Shown here one piece after another: positions 1 to 7,161 of a stretch of 64,000 bases of DNA. The position numbers and the translations under genes were made by a program. The stretch's first letter is position 1, and each line of letters starts with the position of its first letter. The notes below the pieces were generated by a model. That model was not told where the DNA came from. It saw only the letters and a program-made list of their open reading frames with translations, and did no database searches. Location of the stretch: positions 171,123-235,122 of the forward strand of contig NZ_JAJFAT010000002.1 in the NCBI RefSeq assembly GCF_020711195.1. Reading direction: 5' to 3'. The stretch is from Halanaerobium polyolivorans. Lineage in GTDB: Bacteria; Bacillota; Halanaerobiia; Halanaerobiales; Halanaerobiaceae.

Positions 1-512
1 ATAGTTTAAACCAACTGCCAATAAGACCTGAAACCCATCCAAGAATTAAATTATATTATCTATATGGGGAATTAGGTGGAATCTATAATAGTGATATTTC
101 TTCAAGAGATAGAATTATTGAGGAATTAGAAAAAGTTGGTTTTGAAGTAGATTTAAATGAGGGAGATGGAAGAGAAAAAGGTAAAACAATTGATTATCGC
201 GATAATTATGATGCAGCTTTTGTTTTTGCAGATGTAAGAGGATATGCTCAGCAAAATAATTATCGTATACAGTGGAAAGCTCCAATGGCTAATGAAGTTC
301 CCTGGTATGCTGCTGAATTACCTACTGTTTTTGTATCTTTAAATTTCACTAACCATTACATCGATGTACCAATGATAAAAACATTTATTAATGCTCATTC
401 TAATACAAGAGAAATTATAAAACAGAGCATTGCAAAAATCATGGGAGAATCTGAATTTAAAGGTATTTATAATGAAAATGTCTGGTGTAATACCTGGGAA
501 GCAAAAAGATAA
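1..512 (+). CDS. C-terminal part of a glycoside hydrolase family 3 (beta-N-acetylhexosaminidase-like) protein, 5' end outside window
   Basis: The frame is open from base 3 to the stop at 510-512 with no need for an internal start, so this is the last ~169 codons of a gene that begins to the left of the window. The segment carries VFADVRGYAQQNNYRIQWK and ends with a run of aromatic and charged residues typical of the C-terminal domain of clostridial family 3 glycosidases that act on N-acetylglucosaminides. The catalytic (beta/alpha)8 domain is not in the window, so the substrate cannot be read here. The family assignment is recognition from memory of this C-terminal region, not a domain hit. 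It converges on the GH13 gene, with a hairpin between them. Confidence 0.65.
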   Translation, partial: SLNQLPIRPETHPRIKLYYLYGELGGIYNSDISSRDRIIEELEKVGFEVDLNEGDGREKGKTIDYRDNYDAAFVFADVRGYAQQNNYRIQWKAPMANEVPWYAAELPTVFVSLNFTNHYIDVPMIKTFINAHSNTREIIKQSIAKIMGESEFKGIYNENVWCNTWEAKR

Positions 513-550
513 ATTTTTGAATAAGCTCCTTATTAAATTAATATAGATAT

Positions 551-588
551 GCAAAAGACCTTACAACTTGCTGCTGTAAGGTCTTTGC
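551..588. terminator. Bidirectional hairpin between convergent genes
   Basis: Left arm GCAAAAGACCTTACA (551-565) pairs with TGTAAGGTCTTTGC (575-588), an almost perfect stem with a 9-base loop. It sits between the stop of the plus-strand glycosidase (512) and the stop of the minus-strand amylase (636), where a shared terminator is expected. The T-tract is weak on both strands. Confidence 0.6.
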
Positions 589-635
589 AATATATAACCA
601 TTATATTAATCTAAATATTTGAAAGTCCTTAGAAA

Positions 636-2432
636 CTAAATTGATTTATAAATTATTCTTCCCTGAGCAGGAATATTGATTTTAAGATGCTGATTCCATT
701 GATCAGTTTTTATAACTTCAATTTCTTTTCCGATTTCTTCTCTGTCGGCAGAATAGATACACTTAAATTTATCACCAGGTTCATGTAAAGTTCCATCGAT
801 CAAAATTCTAGCACTTTGTTCATTTTCTAGATTACAATTTACTGCCAATAGAAATTCTTCCTGACTGAAAACTCTAGACCAGGCAATAATTTCATTACAT
901 CTATTTTGATCTGCAGTTGGAATATGGAATTCTGGATTATATGAGTCTGAAATTTTTCTTAAATATTGGCGACCAATTCTGAGATGAATATATTTATTTC
1001 TAATATCAGCAAAATTTTTGATTTCTTGATAAATTGGATTATCTTTATTAAAAAAACTTCTATTTTTTGTTCTAAATGCTCCAAAAGCTCCTCCAAACAT
1101 AGATTCTCTAATATATTTATCATTATCACCACTGCCATCAAAAGCCTGTTCAGTTCCATAATAAATACAGGGCATACCTGCTGTAAAGAAATTTATGAAT
1201 TCAGCATTTATTATTAATGGAGCAGTTTTTTTATCAGCACAAAATCTTTCTTTATGTTGCTGTTTATATACCATATCATGATCATCAAACATAGTAATTA
1301 CTTTTTTGTGATACCACTGATGTTTGCCTTCACTTAATTCTTCAATATTGGTAAAGATTGAAAAATAGTTTTCTGGTGGATAATATCCTTTAGCTACATT
1401 TTCTAAGTTTTCAGGTATTTTATTGATACCTAAAGCAGCATTAAGACCTGTTTTTTCACAAATATGCTTTGCAAACTCCATACCTCCTGTTATTTCTCCT
1501 ACAATGAAAAAATCTTTTTTTCCAATTGTCTGGGCAAATTCTTTTAATTCCTGAACAAAATAACGCACCGCTCCAGGGTTGATGTGTTTGACTGTATCAA
1601 GCCTAAATCCATCTAAATCTGCATATGCAATCCAGTATTTATAGCATTCAGTTAGTATTTTTAATGCTTCAGAGGGTTGATAATTTTTTATATCTCCCTC
1701 ACCAGTATTTATATTTTTTAAAGAATAAAAGTCTCCCTCTCTGTACTCAGGATCATTATCCCAATCGGTAATATAGCCTTTACGACTAAATGTTGATAGT
1801 TTAAACAATTCCTCTGGCCAAACACCACCTTCAGGCCAGCTGTTCTCATAATCAGGATTTTGAGGATCAATATCAGCTATACCATCTCCATTCCTGAAAG
1901 CCTCAACTTCATATTCTTGACCATTATAGGCAGGGTCATCACTTTTATAGGCGAATACATCACCTGAATGATTAATTATTACATCTAATATAATATAAAT
2001 TCCCATTGAATGAGCTTTGTCTACCAGTTCTTTTAAATCTTCTTTACTGCCAAAGTGAGGATCAACTTCTAAAAAATTTTGGATTCCATAACCATGATAA
2101 TTATTAGAAAATGATGGTTGTTTTAGTACAGGACTTATCCAGATCACACTAATTCCTAAACCTTTTAAATAATCTAATTTTTCACTGATACCTTTTAAGC
2201 TTCCACCTATCCATTTATCGCCAGCTTCCATCCACTGCTTTTTCCCTTCCTCATTTTGAATAGCATTTTCATAGTCTTTTTCTGGATCATAAAGGGGATA
2301 ATCTTCTTGATCTGAATTAAACCTGTCGACAAGTAAAAAATAGAAAATTTCTTCATCCCAGGCCTCTGGTGATTTGAAAAAATCTTTATTTTGCGTTATC
2401 TCTTTTAAATTAAGCGATTCTATTTTTTTCAT
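636..2432 (-). CDS. Alpha-amylase family (GH13) protein
   Basis: A 598-residue glycoside hydrolase family 13 enzyme acting on alpha-glucosidic bonds. The four conserved GH13 regions are visible: DVIINH (about 150-155), GFRLD with the nucleophile Asp279, VGEI with the acid/base Glu313, and MFDDHD ending in the transition-state Asp386. No signal peptide is seen, so the enzyme is probably cytoplasmic and works on imported maltodextrins or related oligosaccharides. I chose the ATG at 2432, six bases after a GAGGG site, over the TTG six bases upstream, which touches that site. Exact specificity (amylase, neopullulanase, sucrose- or trehalose-type) cannot be settled by eye. It is monocistronic on the minus strand. 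Confidence 0.88.
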   Translation of the reverse strand: MKKIESLNLKEITQNKDFFKSPEAWDEEIFYFLLVDRFNSDQEDYPLYDPEKDYENAIQNEEGKKQWMEAGDKWIGGSLKGISEKLDYLKGLGISVIWISPVLKQPSFSNNYHGYGIQNFLEVDPHFGSKEDLKELVDKAHSMGIYIILDVIINHSGDVFAYKSDDPAYNGQEYEVEAFRNGDGIADIDPQNPDYENSWPEGGVWPEELFKLSTFSRKGYITDWDNDPEYREGDFYSLKNINTGEGDIKNYQPSEALKILTECYKYWIAYADLDGFRLDTVKHINPGAVRYFVQELKEFAQTIGKKDFFIVGEITGGMEFAKHICEKTGLNAALGINKIPENLENVAKGYYPPENYFSIFTNIEELSEGKHQWYHKKVITMFDDHDMVYKQQHKERFCADKKTAPLIINAEFINFFTAGMPCIYYGTEQAFDGSGDNDKYIRESMFGGAFGAFRTKNRSFFNKDNPIYQEIKNFADIRNKYIHLRIGRQYLRKISDSYNPEFHIPTADQNRCNEIIAWSRVFSQEEFLLAVNCNLENEQSARILIDGTLHEPGDKFKCIYSADREEIGKEIEVIKTDQWNQHLKINIPAQGRIIYKSI

Positions 2433-2470
2433 AATCAACCCTCTTTCTTTAAATTAGTAGTCTAAAAATA

Positions 2471-2479
2471 ATTATAGCA
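2471..2479 (-). promoter_or_regulatory. Extended -10 promoter candidate for the GH13 gene
   Basis: Reading the minus strand, TGC-TATAAT lies about 40 bases upstream of the ATG at 2432, matching an extended -10 (TGnTATAAT). No good -35 is visible, which is acceptable for an extended -10. An 8-bp inverted repeat, AAGCTTAC (2515-2522) and GTAAGCTT (2546-2553), lies further upstream between this gene and the divergent gene at 2676. Confidence 0.4.
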
Positions 2480-2551
2480 AATTTTTGCATATTAATAAAG
2501 AATATTAACTTTTAAAGCTTACCAAAGATCTCCAATTTATTTGCAGTAAGC

Positions 2552-2579
2552 TTGGTTTGAGTGAAAAATATGCTATTAT
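2552..2579 (+). promoter_or_regulatory. Promoter candidate for the small acidic protein gene
   Basis: TTGGTT (2552-2557), a 16-base spacer, and TATTAT (2574-2579) preceded by TGC, giving an extended -10. It lies about 95 bases before the ATG at 2676. The -35 is weak. Confidence 0.3.
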
Positions 2580-2675
2580 TTAAAGGATTATCTCCACTAA
2601 TAAAGAATATTTAAAACAGACTAGAGACTAAGGTTATTAATTTATAAGCTTATTTCAAAAAAGGGGTTGTTAATA

Positions 2676-2978
2676 ATGATGATTGACTATCAAGTTGGGG
2701 AGTATTATACAATAAAAGAGGATCATGATAGTGTTTATGACTTTCCAGATGGAGAGTATAAATTAAAAATTATTATGGAAGGTTTTCCAGAAAAAGTAAT
2801 TTATACAGAAGATGAGCTAGCTATAGCAGAAGAACTTTGGTTAGAGGGTTTTGAGGGTTTAGAACAATATAAAATAGATTTAGAGGGTAATTGGTATTAT
2901 TTTGAATTTCCTGAAAACAAAAATAAAGTTGAATATATGTGGATACCAGAATCAATAGTAATCGATGTTTTTGAATAA
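2676..2978 (+). CDS. Uncharacterised small acidic protein
   Basis: A 100-residue, strongly acidic, soluble protein rich in Glu, Tyr and Trp, with no recognised motif, signal peptide or membrane segment. The body reads like a small all-beta or alpha/beta domain (EYKLKIIMEGFPEKVIY, then WYYFEF). The ATG at 2676 lies nine bases after AAGGGG; an in-frame TTG at 2667 directly abuts that site and is less likely. It is followed 38 bases later by a small membrane protein on the same strand. I do not recognise the family and propose no function. Confidence 0.6.
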   Translation: MMIDYQVGEYYTIKEDHDSVYDFPDGEYKLKIIMEGFPEKVIYTEDELAIAEELWLEGFEGLEQYKIDLEGNWYYFEFPENKNKVEYMWIPESIVIDVFE

Positions 2979-3016
2979 GTTTTTAACTTTAAAATAAAAT
3001 ATAAAGGGGTAAAGTA

Positions 3017-3280
3017 ATGCTTGAAAAAATTATTCCAATCGTACTTATAATTAGTAATATTATTTTTGTCTTGCTGGGCTGGATGTTATTGTATTTATAT
3101 TTTAAAAACAAAGATAAATTTGTTTTGTTGGGTGGTTTAACTTATTTAAGCTCGGCTGTTATTGCCCATAATCTTTCAACATGGTGGCCGCTATTAATTG
3201 GACTTATTTTAGCAAGGTTATTCAAAAAATTTGAAGTTGAAGTTCCTGAAAAAGAAAATACGGAACTAGATTCTTCTTAA
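3017..3280 (+). CDS. Small two-segment membrane protein, unknown function
   Basis: An 87-residue protein with a hydrophobic segment at about 5-29 (ending LLYLYF), a short KNKDK turn, a second weakly hydrophobic stretch at about 37-66, and a charged C-terminal tail of about 20 residues. The ATG at 3017 follows AAAGGGG with good spacing. Probably co-transcribed with the acidic protein at 2676. The tail contains KKFEVEVPEKENTE and is likely cytoplasmic. No family recognised. Confidence 0.6.
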   Translation: MLEKIIPIVLIISNIIFVLLGWMLLYLYFKNKDKFVLLGGLTYLSSAVIAHNLSTWWPLLIGLILARLFKKFEVEVPEKENTELDSS

Positions 3281-3356
3281 GTAGTTTAGAAATTTTAATA
3301 TGATTTTAATTTATATGATGTATAATTGATAAAGATAGTTCTAAGGAGGGATATGG

Positions 3357-3632
3357 ATGTCTAAACAATGTGGTGGCTGTAACTGCCAAGCAAAAAATAA
3401 ATTTGTTGAAATGGCAGCTAAAAAAGACTCAGATAATAACAGGAAAAGAAAATATTCTGTAAAATATAGAATTGATTTAAATAAAGTTGAATGTGGAGAA
3501 AAAGAATTTATTGAAAGAATTAAGTCTTATCAAGGGATTGTTGATGAAGTTGAATTTACAGAAGAAGAATTAATCATTTCTTATGATGATAGATTAATAA
3601 AACCATCTGAATTAGAAAAAATTGTCTCTTAA
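3357..3632 (+). CDS. Small protein with N-terminal Cys cluster and ferredoxin-fold-like C-terminal half
   Basis: A 91-residue protein starting with MSKQCGGCNCQ, a tight Cys cluster (C5, C8, C10), followed by a basic stretch and then about 60 residues that look like a beta-alpha-beta-beta-alpha unit (KYSVKYRIDL, EKEFIERIKSY, VDEVEF, EELIISYDD, KPSELEKIVS). That pattern resembles a heavy-metal-associated domain fold, but the usual metal-binding CxxC loop is absent from the folded part; the cysteines sit at the N-terminus instead. The start is the ATG at 3357, seven bases after AAGGAGG; an ATG at 3353 runs into an early stop. A TATAAT at 3321-3326 may be its -10. A metal-related role is only a guess. 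Confidence 0.6.
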   Translation: MSKQCGGCNCQAKNKFVEMAAKKDSDNNRKRKYSVKYRIDLNKVECGEKEFIERIKSYQGIVDEVEFTEEELIISYDDRLIKPSELEKIVS

Positions 3633-3722
3633 TTGCTTGCAATTCCTCCTCTTATATTAGATAATGTTTAATAATATCTTTTTTCAAATAATATTTATAA
3701 GAATTGTAAAGGAGGAATTATA

Positions 3723-4397
3723 ATGCTGTTATTAAAAGATATAAAAAATAATCCTGATTTTCAACATATGATTGAAGAAGCGAATAATTATTTATCTGAA
3801 AAAGGTTATACTGAGCATGGTTTTAGGCATGTTAATTATGTTTCTCAAACAACCGAACGGATATTAAGAAGGCTTAATTATGATGATAGAACAGTAGAAT
3901 TAGGCGCAATAGCAGGTTATTTGCATGATATAGGTAATATGTTTAACCGTAAACATCATGGTATTTCTGGGGCAAATATAGTCTATACAGAGCTGAGAAG
4001 ATTGGAAGTGCCTTTAGATGATATTACCAAGATTACAACAGCTATTGCAAATCATGATGTAGATATAGGTAAAGCGGTAAGCCCTATTACAGCTGCTTTA
4101 ATTTTAGCTGATAAAAGTGATGCTCATCGAACCCGAGTTAACAAAAAGGATTCGACCTTTATTCATGATCGAGTCAACTTAGCAATTCAGGATTCCCAAA
4201 TTACTGTTCAACCAGAAGCTGAAACCATTACCTTAAAAATTGATTATGATTCTTCAATTAGTCAGGTTATGGATTATTTTGAAATATATCTTTATAGAAT
4301 GGAAATGTGTAAAGAGGCTGCATCTTATCTAGGCAGTAGGTTTAGACTTTTAATTAATGATCTTGAGTTATTAGGTCATGTTGACTATCAAGAATAA
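3723..4397 (+). CDS. HD-domain phosphohydrolase family protein
   Basis: A 224-residue protein with an HD metal-dependent phosphohydrolase domain. The metal ligands are visible in order: His in HGFRHVNYV (about 33-38), the HD pair in GYLHDIGN (about 74-75), NHDVDIG and then ALILADKSDAHR, with Asp near residue 137. HD proteins of this kind hydrolyse nucleotides or other phosphoesters; the substrate cannot be read. The length suits a stand-alone HD domain with a C-terminal helical/beta tail. The ATG at 3723 follows AAAGGAGG. The next gene, fxsA, begins 26 bases later, so the two are probably co-transcribed. Confidence 0.8.
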   Translation: MLLLKDIKNNPDFQHMIEEANNYLSEKGYTEHGFRHVNYVSQTTERILRRLNYDDRTVELGAIAGYLHDIGNMFNRKHHGISGANIVYTELRRLEVPLDDITKITTAIANHDVDIGKAVSPITAALILADKSDAHRTRVNKKDSTFIHDRVNLAIQDSQITVQPEAETITLKIDYDSSISQVMDYFEIYLYRMEMCKEAASYLGSRFRLLINDLELLGHVDYQE

Positions 4398-4423
4398 TAA
4401 TTTTTCATATAAGGAAGGTAATT

Positions 4424-4903
4424 ATGTTTTTTAAATTATTGCTGTTGTTTGTTTTAGTGCCTTTAATTGAATTATTTTTACTCCTGGAAATTAGTTCTTA
4501 TATAGGTGTTTTCACAACAATTATGATAATAGTTTTAACAGGAGTTATTGGCACCATAATAGCTAAAATGCAGGGCTATATGGTGATAAATAATATCAGA
4601 AGAAAACTTAATAGCGGCCAGATGCCTACTGATGATTTAATAAGTGCTTTATTAATTCTGATGGGAGGAGTTACACTTTTAACTCCTGGATTTTTAACTG
4701 ATATTACAGGTTTTTTATTAATCTTGCCAGGGTCTAGAGATTTAATTGCTGCTCTGGTTAAAAAATACTTCTTAAAATATGTGAAAGAGAAGAAAGTTGA
4801 TTTTCACTATAAAAGAGAAAGAGGTAGTAATCATTCTAGTAATAATAGTCAGGATGATTATATAGATATAGATCCAGATGATATCGAAGATGTTAAAGAA
4901 TAA
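4424..4903 (+). CDS. fxsA: FxsA family membrane protein
   Basis: A 159-residue inner-membrane protein of the FxsA family. It has the family hallmarks: N-terminal hydrophobic segments beginning LVPLIELFLLLEI, the internal GTIIAKMQG, and GGVTLLTPGFLTDITGFLLI, followed by LPGSRDL and a hydrophilic Asp/Ser-rich C-terminal tail. In E. coli, FxsA overproduction counters exclusion of phage T7 by the F plasmid; its normal role is not clear. It starts at ATG 4424 after AAGGAAGG and is followed by a strong hairpin. Confidence 0.88.
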   Translation: MFFKLLLLFVLVPLIELFLLLEISSYIGVFTTIMIIVLTGVIGTIIAKMQGYMVINNIRRKLNSGQMPTDDLISALLILMGGVTLLTPGFLTDITGFLLILPGSRDLIAALVKKYFLKYVKEKKVDFHYKRERGSNHSSNNSQDDYIDIDPDDIEDVKE

Positions 4904-4915
4904 AAGAATAAAAAA

Positions 4916-4956
4916 AAGAGGGAATCAAGCTTTAATTAAAGCTGTGATTTCCTCTT
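4916..4956. terminator. Bidirectional terminator after fxsA
   Basis: AAGAGG-GAATCA-AGCTTT (4916-4933) pairs with AAAGCT-GTGATTT-CCTCTT (4938-4956) across a 4-base loop. It is flanked by an A-run on the left and by TATTAGTT on the right, so it can serve fxsA and the convergent minus-strand gene ending at 4975. Confidence 0.75.
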
Positions 4957-4974
4957 ATTAGTTATAGGTTATAT

Positions 4975-5589
4975 TTATGCATTTTGGTAAAGCAGACGAT
5001 GTCTGAGGTTAAACTCATATGAGAATGCATAACTGTGTTGAGCCTGCATTTCAAAAACAATTTTATTTGTCATTAAAACACAAATTTTGAATGCAGCAGC
5101 AATATCATTTTTAAAAGTATATTCGTATTCAATAAATTTTTTGTGTTCATCTTCAATAAAATCTGCTATAGATTTTTTATGAACTGGTCTGGTTTCAATA
5201 TCTTCTTTGAAAAAGTCTGGATGTAAGTTTTGAGCAATTCTATTTAATTTCCACTCATAAAAAATGTGTTTTGCTTTTTCAAAAAAAGTTCCAGCCTCTA
5301 ACTCTGGATCTGTATGAGCTCTACTAAAATAATCAGTAATATAGTGGAATAACTCTCCAAGTTTAACAGCAAATTTATATGGGTTTTGATCAGGGTTGAT
5401 TTCTTTTAACTCTTCATATTCTTTATAAAAGTTTTCTATAGTCTCATCTTTAAAATGACTGATCCCAGTTTCTATGATGTCTGGTTTTATACTTCCCCAG
5501 GTCAATGCTGTTTTGGAAAGCCATATATCGTCTTTTGCAAAATAATCATGAATTTTACCGGCCAACAATTTGTGTGTTCTAGTATCCAG
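4975..5589 (-). CDS. Zinc-dependent phospholipase C family protein, probable CTG start
   Basis: A protein of about 204 residues related to the zinc-dependent phospholipase C/nuclease fold. Typical features are GSIKPDI near residue 33, H and D residues in LGELFHYITDYFSRAH (about 76-92) and a later H/E-rich helix that would complete the metal site. No signal peptide is seen, so a secreted toxin-like lipase is not implied; many clostridial relatives are uncharacterised. The start is unusual: the first ATG/GTG/TTG options in frame (TTG at 5568 or 5565) have no ribosome site, whereas CTG at 5589 lies seven bases after GGGAGGT (5597-5603) and gives the N-terminus MDTRTHKLLAGKIHDYF, restoring the family's usual TH motif. 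A promoter lies just upstream. Confidence 0.75.
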   Translation of the reverse strand: MDTRTHKLLAGKIHDYFAKDDIWLSKTALTWGSIKPDIIETGISHFKDETIENFYKEYEELKEINPDQNPYKFAVKLGELFHYITDYFSRAHTDPELEAGTFFEKAKHIFYEWKLNRIAQNLHPDFFKEDIETRPVHKKSIADFIEDEHKKFIEYEYTFKNDIAAAFKICVLMTNKIVFEMQAQHSYAFSYEFNLRHRLLYQNA

Positions 5590-5649
5590 TTTGACTACCT
5601 CCCGAAGATTTTTCTGATTTCTTAGAGCCGAATTTAATTAACTGATTTT

Positions 5650-5678
5650 ATTCTATCATAGATAAAAGCTTTTGACAA
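5650..5678 (-). promoter_or_regulatory. Promoter of the phospholipase C family gene
   Basis: On the minus strand: TTGTCA (plus 5673-5678), exactly 17 bases, then TAGAAT (plus 5650-5655). Transcription would start near 5643, leaving about 54 bases of leader that include the GGGAGGT site and the CTG start. Confidence 0.6.
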
Positions 5679-5812
5679 ATGGTAATTAATGTTAATAAGC
5701 AAAGAATTCTTATCTAATATTATAATTTTCAATATTAAATCTTGTTTGCTTAGTTCTAATTATTTTGATAATATTTTAATTGGAATATAATAATATAAGT
5801 GGAGTGATAATA

Positions 5813-6481
5813 ATGAATCCTAAAAAATTAACAGGAGAAAAGGCAGCAGATTTCATTACTGATGGTATGATGATTGGGCTTGGTACAGGTTCAACAGCTT
5901 ATTACGCGATTAAAAAGGTAGGAGAAATGGTTAGGAATGGCCTTAATGTTAAAGCAGTACCAACCTCAAAAGAAACGGCAGATTTAGCCGCTGAAGAGGG
6001 AATTGAGCTAATTGAACTTTCTGAAGTTGAAAAGTTAGATATTACTATTGATGGAGCTGATGAAGTTGATCCAGATTTTAACCTTATTAAAGGAGGAGGG
6101 GGAGCTTTATTAAGAGAAAAAATTGTTGCAGCAGCTACTGAGAGATTAATTATTATAGTAGATGAATCTAAATTGGTAAATAAATTGGGTGACTTTTTAT
6201 TACCGATTGAAGTAACTCCATTTAATTGGGAGTATACACAAAAGATGATCAATAAAATGGGGGCCACTTCTGAGATTAGAAAAAAAGGTGGAGAAATATT
6301 TGTAACTGATAATGATAATTACATATTAGATTGTGATTTTGGCAAAATTGAAAATCCAGAAAAACTAACCATTGATTTAAATACAATACCCGGTGTTGTT
6401 GAAAATGGTATATTTGCCAATATGGCTGAAATTGTTGTAGTCGGCTATAATGATGGTAAGATAGAAGTTATGTATAAATAA
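5813..6481 (+). CDS. rpiA: Ribose-5-phosphate isomerase A
   Basis: A 222-residue RpiA, which interconverts ribose 5-phosphate and ribulose 5-phosphate in the non-oxidative pentose phosphate pathway. Diagnostic motifs: GLGTGSTA (phosphate loop), PTSKET, DGADEVD with the catalytic Asp, KGGGGALLREKI with the catalytic Lys and Glu, and the C-terminal PGVVENGIF. I start it at ATG 5813, eight bases after GGAG (MNPKKLTGEKAA); the frame extends upstream to 5780 but without a family match. Monocistronic, with a hairpin downstream. Transketolase of the same pathway is elsewhere in the window (32036). Confidence 0.96.
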   Translation: MNPKKLTGEKAADFITDGMMIGLGTGSTAYYAIKKVGEMVRNGLNVKAVPTSKETADLAAEEGIELIELSEVEKLDITIDGADEVDPDFNLIKGGGGALLREKIVAAATERLIIIVDESKLVNKLGDFLLPIEVTPFNWEYTQKMINKMGATSEIRKKGGEIFVTDNDNYILDCDFGKIENPEKLTIDLNTIPGVVENGIFANMAEIVVVGYNDGKIEVMYK

Positions 6482-6501
6482 TTACAGCATAAAACTTAAA
6501 A

Positions 6502-6556
6502 ATGCACTCTTTTTGAAGCTAAGAATTTTTAATCAAAACCTTTAAAAAGAGTGCTT
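6502..6556. terminator. Long-loop bidirectional hairpin between rpiA and the glutaredoxin gene
   Basis: TGCACTCTTTTT (6503-6514) pairs with AAAAAGAGTGC (6545-6555) over a loop of about 30 bases, in the gap between two convergent genes. The loop is long, so strength is uncertain. Confidence 0.5.
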
Positions 6557-6562
6557 CTTTAA

Positions 6563-6805
6563 CTATTTATCAAGCTTATTATTTTGCAGCCATTTAATAA
6601 TATCATCAGATTCGTAGAGAGCTTCACCATCAATGAATAAACAGGGTACCTGTCTTTTTCCCCCAACAGCTACTAAAGTTTTAGCTGCTTCCTTATCTTT
6701 ATTTATATTCTTTAAATTAAGTTCCAGATTATTTTTGTTGATAAATCTTGTTACTTTCCTACAATAAGGGCAGGCTGGATAATAATATAATTTTAGTTCT
6801 TGCAT
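6563..6805 (-). CDS. Glutaredoxin family protein
   Basis: An 80-residue thioredoxin-fold protein with the classic CPYC redox motif (residues 12-15, in YYPACPYCRKV) and the cis-proline region QVPCLFIDG, followed by ESDDIIKWL. The length and motif fit a glutaredoxin or a short GST-N-terminal-like glutaredoxin. It would act as a cytoplasmic thiol-disulfide exchanger; the reductant is unknown in an anaerobe that may lack glutathione. The extra Cys after the cis-Pro (VPCL) is common in this subgroup. ATG at 6805 follows AAGGATG. Confidence 0.88.
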   Translation of the reverse strand: MQELKLYYYPACPYCRKVTRFINKNNLELNLKNINKDKEAAKTLVAVGGKRQVPCLFIDGEALYESDDIIKWLQNNKLDK

Positions 6806-7161
6806 CGCTGTTCATCCTTTCAAATTTATTATTTCATTATTAATTATTCTCTTAAAAAACAACAAATCCTTTTAGATAAAGCAATTATTAGATTTTAGAA
6901 GGAGGAAATAAATCAATTCTGAAAAAACAGATCAAAATATGTATTTAAAGAAAAAGAGAAAAGGCTAAAATAACTTAGGAAGTAAAATAATTCTAAATTT
7001 TATAAATTAAATAAATTTTTGATAAAATTTATGCATAACTCTTTTAAATTTATGTGTTTTTTGATATAATAATAGAAATAGTTAGTTTTCAGTTAAAATT
7101 ACTAATATTTTTTTGCATAAGGTAAAACTTTTGAAAATAACTTGAGAAGGTGGAGAGTAGA
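6806..7161. other. Intergenic region with a strong ribosome site before a tiny ATC-initiated frame
   Basis: No normal gene is seen here. At 6901-6905 there is a perfect GGAGG (in AGAAGGAGG) followed six bases later by ATC and an 18-codon open frame (6912-6968, ending AAAGGCTAA) rich in Lys. The same GGAGG-to-ATC arrangement starts minE later in the window, so this could be a leader peptide or a gene remnant. A TATAAT at 7065-7070 may be the -10 of the downstream gene, but it has no convincing -35. The rest is plain AT-rich spacer. Confidence 0.3.

Noticed and set aside
2515..2553. AAGCTTAC...GTAAGCTT inverted repeat as a catabolite (cre) site
   Set aside because: It lacks the cre consensus (TGNAANCGNTNNCA) and has a 23-base centre. 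Kept only as an unexplained repeat in the promoter entry.
7015..7070. Consensus promoter before the LysM/M23 gene
   Set aside because: TATAAT at 7065-7070 is good but the hexamer 17 bases upstream is TTTTAA; evidence is too weak for a promoter call.
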